Positions 4,850-9,221 of a DNA stretch of 9,221 bases are shown piece after piece; position 1 is the first letter of the stretch; each line of letters starts with the position of its first letter. The notes under the pieces were generated by a model. That model saw only the letters and a list, made by a program, of their open reading frames with translations. It did not search any database and was not told where the DNA came from. The stretch lies in the NCBI GenBank assembly GCA_937875975.1, contig CALEEU010000025.1, forward strand, positions 1 to 9,221. The letters run 5' to 3'. Origin of the DNA: an uncultured Opitutia bacterium (GTDB lineage: Bacteria; Verrucomicrobiota; Verrucomicrobiia; Opitutales; UBA953). The position numbers and the translations under genes were made by a program.

Positions 4850-6265
4850 ATGAACTCCCTGTTACGAACTCTCACCATCCTCGCTCTGGCGGCAGTGCCC
4901 TACCTGTCGTCCGCGCAGAACGCTCCCGCCGCGGCTCCGGCGGCCACCCCGCCCGCGGCCGCCGCACCAGCCGCACCAACGGCCCCTAAATATAAGGACG
5001 TCGCCGAGTTCAATGCTTCGCCAGGCTATTCCACCTTCACGGTGAATAATACCTGGATGATGCTCTCCGCCGGCCTGGTGTTCATCATGCACCTCGGCTT
5101 CGCGACGCTGGAAACCGGCCTCACCCGCTCGAAGAACACCGTCAACATCCTGTTCAAGAACAGCTTGATCCCTTGTATCGGCATCCTCACCTACGCCGTG
5201 GTCGGATTCAACCTGATGTACCCCGGAACGGACTATGCTGGCAAATGGTTCGGCTTCTCCGGTTTCGGGGTATCGGTGACGGACGATGTCGCCTCGCTCA
5301 CTGATGTTTACAACGCTGGCTACACTTACTGGACGGACTTCCTCTTCCAGGCCATGTTCGCGGCCACCGCGGCCACGATTGTTTCCGGTGCGGTCGCTGA
5401 GCGCGTCAAGCTCTCGAGCTTCCTCGTCTTCTCGACGCTCTTCGTCGCAATCAGCTATCCGATGACCGGCATGTGGAAGTGGGGTAACGGCTGGCTCAAC
5501 ACCATGGAAGTGCCCTTCTATGACTTCGCCGGTTCGACGCTCGTCCACTCCGTCGGCGGCTGGGGCGCCCTCGCTGGAGTGCTGCTGCTCGGGCCTCGCC
5601 TCGGCCGCTATCGTGCGGATGGCAAGCCCGTCCCGATGCCCGGGCACAGCATGCCGCTCGCCACGATCGGCGTCTTCCTGCTCTGGCTCGGCTGGTTCGG
5701 CTTCAACGGTGGCTCGGTCCTTTCAGCCGACCCCGGCCTGGTCTCCCTGACGCTCGTCACCACCTCCATCGCCGCCGCAGCCGGTGCCATCGGCTCGATG
5801 GTCACGTCTTGGGCAATCATCAAAAAGCCCGATCTCTCGATGGTGCTCAATGGCATCCTCGCCGGTCTGGTGGGCATCACCGCCGGCGCGGATCAGATGA
5901 ACATGAACTCGTCCATCATCATCGGCCTATCCTCCGGCGTGATCGTCGTACTCTCCGTCTTTTTCTTCGACAAGTTGAAGCTCGATGACCCGGTCGGCGC
6001 CCTCTCGGTACACCTCGTGTGCGGCATCTGGGGCACCCTCTGCGTGGGCATCTTCGGCGCGAAGGCCGGCATGGCTCAGGTCATCAGCCAGCTCAAGGGG
6101 ATCGGAGCAGTGGGCCTCTTCACCTTCGTCTTCGCCTACGTTCTCTTCCTGGTGATCAAGGCGGTCATGGGCCTCCGGGTCAGCGCCGAGGAAGAAACCG
6201 GCGGCCTCGACCTTGGGGAACACGGCAACGAAGCCTACCCCGACTTCGTCAAGTCGACCAAGTAA
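4850..6265 (+). CDS. amt: Ammonium transporter, different Amt subfamily (second copy)
   Basis: A 471-residue inner-membrane ammonium channel. Residues 1-23 are a signal peptide (MNSLLRTLTILALAAVPYLSSAQ), then an Ala/Pro-rich periplasmic linker to about 43. The channel follows with F166/F170 (FLFQAMF), W211 (MWKWG), D225, twin histidines H233 (LVH) and H388 (SVH), and W282/F285/S289 (GWFGFNGGS). The first helix reads GFATLETGLTRSKNTVNILFKN instead of the YGGLVRSKN of the other copies, and the late region FFFDKLKLDDPVGALSVH resembles cyanobacterial-type Amt proteins. It is therefore a distinct clade, not a recent duplicate. The tail is GLDLGEHGNEAYPDF plus a short basic end. ATG 4850 is chosen over in-frame TTG 4775 because of the promoter at 4820-4835 and the signal peptide. 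A strong terminator follows, making it a separate transcription unit. Confidence 0.94.
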   Translation: MNSLLRTLTILALAAVPYLSSAQNAPAAAPAATPPAAAAPAAPTAPKYKDVAEFNASPGYSTFTVNNTWMMLSAGLVFIMHLGFATLETGLTRSKNTVNILFKNSLIPCIGILTYAVVGFNLMYPGTDYAGKWFGFSGFGVSVTDDVASLTDVYNAGYTYWTDFLFQAMFAATAATIVSGAVAERVKLSSFLVFSTLFVAISYPMTGMWKWGNGWLNTMEVPFYDFAGSTLVHSVGGWGALAGVLLLGPRLGRYRADGKPVPMPGHSMPLATIGVFLLWLGWFGFNGGSVLSADPGLVSLTLVTTSIAAAAGAIGSMVTSWAIIKKPDLSMVLNGILAGLVGITAGADQMNMNSSIIIGLSSGVIVVLSVFFFDKLKLDDPVGALSVHLVCGIWGTLCVGIFGAKAGMAQVISQLKGIGAVGLFTFVFAYVLFLVIKAVMGLRVSAEEETGGLDLGEHGNEAYPDFVKSTK

Positions 6266-6290
6266 GGCTAAATCCAGGAGATTAAACGTA

Positions 6291-6319
6291 AAGGGCCGTC
6301 GAAAGACGGCCCTTTTTGT
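6291..6319 (+). terminator. Strong intrinsic terminator after the second amt gene
   Basis: A perfect stem GGGCCGTC/GACGGCCC (6293-6300 with 6305-6312), extended by AA/TT, is capped by a GAAA tetraloop and followed by TTTTTGTTT. It lies 25 bases past the stop and 24 bases before the next sigma-54 promoter, so it insulates the third amt gene. Confidence 0.95.
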
Positions 6320-6342
6320 TTAACTCTGCTTAATTTCGGTCT

Positions 6343-6358
6343 TGGCACGCTACTTGCA
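6343..6358 (+). promoter_or_regulatory. Sigma-54 (RpoN) promoter of the third amt gene
   Basis: TGGCACG-CTAC-TTGCA, preceded by T, is a full match to the sigma-54 consensus, with GG (6344-6345) and GC (6356-6357) 10 bases apart. The predicted transcription start is about 6369, 9 bases before ATG 6378. It follows the terminator directly. Confidence 0.94.
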
Positions 6359-6377
6359 TACTCAGCTCCGACCCACC

Positions 6378-7853
6378 ATGAGACTCCTCACCACCCTCCT
6401 CCTCACTCTCTACGCCCTGACGGGGCCCCTCATGGGGCAGCAGACAACCCCTGAAGCGGCGAAAGCGGCACCCGCTGCTCCCGCGCTTGACCAGCGCGTG
6501 GCCGACCTCGAAGCCTACGTCAATAACACCGGCCCCAAGGCGGGCGACGACAAGGTCGCGGCCGGTCCGATCGCCGCGGCTCCTGGCCCTGGTCACAACG
6601 CCTTCATCATGATCTGCGCTGCCTTGGTGCTCTTCATGACGTTGCCTGGCCTCTTCCTCTTCTACGGCGGCCTGGTCCGCTCGAAGAACATCCTCTCTGT
6701 CGCCGCCCAGTGCTTCGGCTTGGCGGGGATGGTCGCGATCCTCTGGTGGGCCGTGGGTTACTCCCTGGTCTTCGGCAAGAGCTTCGACGGCACCGTCCTC
6801 GGCAAGGTCTTCGGTGGCAGTGAATTCTTCTTCCTGAACGGCGTCGGCGCCGCGCCGAACGGAGACTACGCCTACTGGATCTCGCAGAACGTCTTCTCGA
6901 TGTTCCAGATGATGTTCGCGATCATCACCCCGGCCCTCATCGTCGGCGCCATCGCCGAACGCATGAAGTTCTCGGCTGTCATGCTCTTCATGCTCGGCTG
7001 GATGTTCCTCGTCTACTTCCCGATGGCCCACCACATCTGGGGCATCACCGGCGAAATGAACGGCGTCTGGAATGCCAAGGCTTCGATCAAGGCGATCGAC
7101 TTCGCCGGCGGCACCGTGGTCCACATGACCTCCGGTTGGTCCGCGCTCCTGCTTTGCATCATCCTCGGACCCCGCATCGGTTTCGGCAAGAAGGCCATGA
7201 CGCCCCATAGCATGGTGCTCTGTGCCGTCGGTACCGGCATGCTCTGGGTCGGCTGGTACGGCTTCAACGCCGGCTCGGCCCTCTCCGCGGACGGCGTCGC
7301 CGCCCAGGCCTTCATGACCACCACTCTCGCCGCCGGTGTCGCCGCCTTCACCTGGGGCGCCCTCGAATGGATCCTCCGCAAGCACGCCAGTATCCTCGGT
7401 CTCTGCTCGGGCGCGGTCGCTGGTCTTGTCGTGATCACCCCGGCAGCGGGCTTCGTGACTGCCAGCTCCGCGGTCCTGATCGGCGTCCTCGCCGGCGTGG
7501 TGCCCTTCCTGGCAGTGGTCTACATGAAGTCCAAGCTCGGCTATGACGACGCCCTCGACACCTTCGGGGTCCACGCGGTCGGTGGCACCCTCGGCGCCAT
7601 CGTGACGGGCATCTGCGCCACCGCTGAGGTCAACGGCAACCTGAACACGAACCTCAAGGACATCGTCGGCAAGACCCTGCTGACCGAACAGTTCAAGGCG
7701 ATCGGCGTCACCCTGATCATCTCCCTGGTCGCCACCGCGATCCTCGCCTACCTCATCAAGGCAATGATCGGCCTCCGACCGACCGAAGAAGAAGAGGCCC
7801 GCGGCCTCGATATCTCGGATCACGGGGAAGAAGGTTATAACCACAACTCGTAA
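6378..7853 (+). CDS. amtB: Ammonium transporter, AmtB type with periplasmic N-terminal extension (third copy)
   Basis: A 491-residue inner-membrane ammonium channel, closely related to the first copy. Residues 1-20 are a signal peptide (MRLLTTLLLTLYALTGPLMG). An extension of about 50 residues follows (Ala/Pro-rich, then LDQRVADLEAYVNN at about 37-50, a short coiled-coil-like helix, then a Gly/Ala/Pro linker). The first channel helix begins near 75 (HNAFIMICAALVLFMTLPG). Pore residues are F176/F180 (FQMMF), W221 (HIWG), D241, twin histidines H249 and H399, and W293/F296/S300. The twin-His spacing of 150 matches AmtB. The tail GLDISDHGEEGYNHNS is nearly that of the first copy and suits GlnK binding. 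ATG 6378 ('cccaccATG') is chosen over in-frame TTG 6342, which lies upstream of the sigma-54 promoter. It is bounded by terminators on both sides, so it is transcribed alone. Confidence 0.95.
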   Translation: MRLLTTLLLTLYALTGPLMGQQTTPEAAKAAPAAPALDQRVADLEAYVNNTGPKAGDDKVAAGPIAAAPGPGHNAFIMICAALVLFMTLPGLFLFYGGLVRSKNILSVAAQCFGLAGMVAILWWAVGYSLVFGKSFDGTVLGKVFGGSEFFFLNGVGAAPNGDYAYWISQNVFSMFQMMFAIITPALIVGAIAERMKFSAVMLFMLGWMFLVYFPMAHHIWGITGEMNGVWNAKASIKAIDFAGGTVVHMTSGWSALLLCIILGPRIGFGKKAMTPHSMVLCAVGTGMLWVGWYGFNAGSALSADGVAAQAFMTTTLAAGVAAFTWGALEWILRKHASILGLCSGAVAGLVVITPAAGFVTASSAVLIGVLAGVVPFLAVVYMKSKLGYDDALDTFGVHAVGGTLGAIVTGICATAEVNGNLNTNLKDIVGKTLLTEQFKAIGVTLIISLVATAILAYLIKAMIGLRPTEEEEARGLDISDHGEEGYNHNS

Positions 7854-7877
7854 GCTTCCCGCAAGGGAGCCGGCTCA

Positions 7878-7912
7878 CAGGCCGTCCGATTTCGGACGGC
7901 CTGCTTCTTTTA
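7878..7912 (+). terminator. Strong intrinsic terminator after the third amt gene
   Basis: An 11-bp perfect stem CAGGCCGTCCG/CGGACGGCCTG (7878-7888 with 7893-7903) with a 4-base loop ATTT is followed by CTTCTTTT. It lies 24 bases after the stop and ends the amt cluster. Confidence 0.94.
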
Positions 7913-7922
7913 AGGGATATTC

Positions 7923-7985
7923 TGACAGCGTCGTTTTCACTATATTATTGCCCTTTTATCGATGCTGACAGCAGAATGTCTCTAT
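7923..7985 (+). promoter_or_regulatory. Promoter/operator region of the MerR-like gene with two TGACAG elements
   Basis: TGACAG occurs at 7923-7928 and 7966-7971, 43 bases apart. The first overlaps CTGACA (7922-7927), a possible -35, with TATTAT (7943-7948) as a possible -10 at a short spacing of 15. The second continues into a stretch (7966-7985) that matches 8855-8874, before the VWA gene, at about 14 of 20 positions. These are candidate binding sites for the encoded regulator; this is inference. Confidence 0.45.
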
Positions 7986-7994
7986 TCTAAGCCC

Positions 7995-8828
7995 ATGTTA
8001 AAGATCTCCGCCCAACTGAACGACGAGGAATTCCTCGGCACCGCCGAGGACCTGGCCGCCTTTGTCTCAGATAAACTCGCCTCCCTAGGGTTCGGCGATC
8101 GCCACCGCTCGACGGAGCGACTGGTGCGCTTCTACGCCTATGAAGGCCTGCTCTCCAAGCCCGAGCGCGCCCCCGACGACCGCCGTAAGGCCAACTTCGG
8201 CCCCCTGCAGGTTCGGCAGCTGCTCCTCGCGCGCCTCTTGGCCGAACGCGGCTGGGATCTCGACCGTATCCGCACCCTCCTCCACGAGAACCGTATCATC
8301 GCCCAGCTGAACAAGCTGATCGACGAATTAGCTACGCCCACCGAGGCGGAAAAGCTCTTCTTCCGGACGCGCGGCAGCGACGTCGACACGCTTTCCGAGC
8401 CCTCCCCTCTCCGCTCTTACAAGCCGGACCGCAGCCTCTCGCCCGTTATCTTCTCGGCTCGCGACAGCGATATGCCGGATTCGTCGTCGCCCAAGTTCCG
8501 CCGCAAGACCAGCTATTCGACCGTCCAACAGCTCAGACAGATTGCCGACAGCGAAGAAAGCCCCGCCGAAGCCCTCCGCTTGATGATAAAAAAAGAGATG
8601 GCGCGCGATGACCTCTCCCCGGCCGCCCGCAATCTCTTCGAACAACTCCTGGCCTTCAATCCGACCACCCCGGGAGATGAACCGAAGACGGAAAGGTGGA
8701 CCAAACTTCGCTTGGCCCATTGGTGCGAAGCCCACTTCAATATCGACAGTCGGATCACGCCCACAAAAGAAGAACTGCAAGGAATCGTGGAGAATTTTAG
8801 CAAAGCATTGATGAACAAGTACTTATAA
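7995..8828 (+). CDS. MerR-like transcriptional regulator
   Basis: A 277-residue protein from ATG 7995; an in-frame ATG at 7962 would give 288. The shorter form is preferred because the TGACAG repeat at 7966-7985 would otherwise lie inside the gene. Residues about 15-98 fit a winged-helix MerR domain: TAEDLAAFVSDKL (first helix), RSTERLVRFYAYEGLLSKPER (recognition helix plus the RYYxxxGLL motif), a basic wing, then FGPLQVRQLLLARLLAERGWDLDRIRTLL. A helix follows to about 120 (IIAQLNKLIDELATP). After it comes a Ser/Pro/Arg-rich, probably disordered linker (about 125-175), then a second helical region (SYSTVQQLRQIADSEESPAEALRLMIKKEM). No metal-binding cysteines of classic MerR type are seen. It sits 98 bases before the VWA gene, with related repeats in front of both, suggesting autoregulation and control of that neighbour. 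Confidence 0.75.
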   Translation: MLKISAQLNDEEFLGTAEDLAAFVSDKLASLGFGDRHRSTERLVRFYAYEGLLSKPERAPDDRRKANFGPLQVRQLLLARLLAERGWDLDRIRTLLHENRIIAQLNKLIDELATPTEAEKLFFRTRGSDVDTLSEPSPLRSYKPDRSLSPVIFSARDSDMPDSSSPKFRRKTSYSTVQQLRQIADSEESPAEALRLMIKKEMARDDLSPAARNLFEQLLAFNPTTPGDEPKTERWTKLRLAHWCEAHFNIDSRITPTKEELQGIVENFSKALMNKYL

Positions 8829-8831
8829 TTA

Positions 8832-8886
8832 TGACAGTAACTCTTGTGTGCTAATGACAGAAAAGTATCTCTGTCGGTGTTGACAT
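8832..8886 (+). promoter_or_regulatory. Candidate operator/promoter between the MerR-like and VWA genes
   Basis: TGACAG occurs at 8832-8837 and 8855-8860, 23 bases apart. The second forms an inverted repeat GACAGA-N8-TCTGTC (8856-8861 with 8870-8875). TTGACA follows at 8880-8885, a perfect -35 hexamer, but no good -10 lies 16-18 bases on; TATAAG at 8887-8892 is misplaced for it. The region is AT-rich relative to its surroundings and may hold the VWA gene's own promoter. Confidence 0.4.
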
Positions 8887-8907
8887 TATAAGGGGGTGGT
8901 ACAGAGT

Positions 8908-8925
8908 GGAGGAGATGATTCCTCC
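8908..8925 (+). promoter_or_regulatory. Hairpin enclosing the ribosome binding sequence of the VWA gene
   Basis: GGAGGA (8908-8913) and TCCTCC (8920-8925) form a perfect 6-bp stem with loop GATGAT, which contains a possible ATG at 8915. The chosen ATG 8927 follows directly. Folding would hide the only strong Shine-Dalgarno sequence near a start codon in this window. Confidence 0.5.
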
Positions 8926-8926
8926 C

Positions 8927-9221
8927 ATGAACCCACCCAAGATCGAAATCCTGCCCCTCAAGAAGGGCTTCCTCCGCGCCGCCGCTGATGCGACGCATGT
9001 CCTCGTCCGTCTCGTCGCCCCGGCCAAACCGGCGGACGTCACGGAGACCCCTCGCGCCCCCCTCGACCTCGCCCTGGTCATCGACCGCTCGAGCTCGATG
9101 TCCGGCCGTCCCATCGCCGCGGCCCTCGAAAGCGCCATCCGTATCGTCCGCGGACTCCGCGACGATGATCGCGTCACCATCGTCGCGTTCGATGATCACA
9201 TCGAAGTCGTGCAGTCGCTGA
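8927..9221 (+). CDS. VWA (von Willebrand factor type A) domain protein, C-terminus cut off
   Basis: The frame is open to the right edge, giving 98 visible residues. An N-terminal beta region (KIEILPLKKGFLRAAADATHVLVRL, about 5-29) leads to the VWA fold: PLDLALVIDRSSSMSGRPI holds the metal-ion-dependent adhesion site D53-x-S55-x-S57, and DDRVTIVAFDD (about 82-92) is the next core strand. VWA domains of this type mediate metal-dependent protein-protein contacts, often in complexes with ATPases or regulators; the partner cannot be told. No signal peptide is seen, so it is probably cytoplasmic. ATG 8927 is preferred over in-frame ATG 8915 because GGAGG then has usable, if long, spacing (about 12 bases). 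At 8915 the spacing would be near zero. It lies downstream of the MerR-like gene and shares its upstream repeat. Confidence 0.85.
   Translation, partial: MNPPKIEILPLKKGFLRAAADATHVLVRLVAPAKPADVTETPRAPLDLALVIDRSSSMSGRPIAAALESAIRIVRGLRDDDRVTIVAFDDHIEVVQSL

Noticed and set aside
6330..7844. Long minus-strand open frame (504 codons) opposite the third amt gene
   Set aside because: The product is a low-complexity, Glu/Asp/His-rich sequence, as expected from the antisense of a GC-biased membrane protein gene. Similar frames lie opposite the other two amt genes.

Overview
The window looks like a chromosomal segment from a high-GC member of the Verrucomicrobiota, probably Opitutales-like. This is an inference. 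It rests on the character of the HU protein, the near absence of Shine-Dalgarno sequences (starts instead read 'cccaccATG' or 'ccaacATG'), intrinsic terminators with GNRA loops, and the protein families present. No rRNA or other phylogenetic marker is available to settle it.

Left part (1-3333). A secreted PQQ-dependent glucose/sorbosone dehydrogenase-type beta-propeller runs off the left edge on the minus strand. It is divergent from a monocistronic HU-family nucleoid protein with a strong terminator. A tRNA-Leu(CAA) follows, then a convergent small DUF4236 membrane-anchored protein. About 300 bases without a convincing gene come next and carry several GAAA-capped hairpins. After them is a 76-residue protein resembling the N-terminal arm segment of phage-type integrases, then a minus-strand outer-membrane beta-barrel protein. 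The stop codons of these last two genes together form one TGATCA palindrome.

Central part (3393-7912). Three ammonium transporter genes (amt) lie in a row on the plus strand. Each has its own near-consensus sigma-54 promoter (TGGCACG-N4-TTGC), and strong intrinsic terminators follow the second and third. The predicted transcription starts lie only 4, 4 and 9 bases before the ATG codons, so the mRNAs should be almost leaderless. The promoters also show that upstream in-frame TTG starts are not used by these transcripts. Copies 1 and 3 are close paralogues of the AmtB type. Copy 2 belongs to a different Amt subfamily. Copies 2 and 3 have signal peptides and periplasmic linkers, which copy 1 lacks. 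All three keep the twin histidines and the phenylalanine gate, so all should conduct ammonium. No PII (glnK) gene is visible. The first sigma-54 promoter sits entirely inside the -35/-10 spacer of a candidate housekeeping promoter for the divergent outer-membrane gene, which suggests mutually exclusive expression.

Right part (7913-9221). A MerR-like regulator is followed by the start of a von Willebrand factor A (VWA) domain protein with an intact MIDAS motif, cut by the right edge. Related TGACAG-containing elements lie just before both genes, suggesting one regulator acting on itself and its neighbour. The VWA start region also contains a hairpin that would hide its purine-rich ribosome binding sequence.

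Taken together, the centre is a nitrogen-limitation module: independently switched ammonium transporters under sigma-54 control. The flanks appear functionally unrelated.
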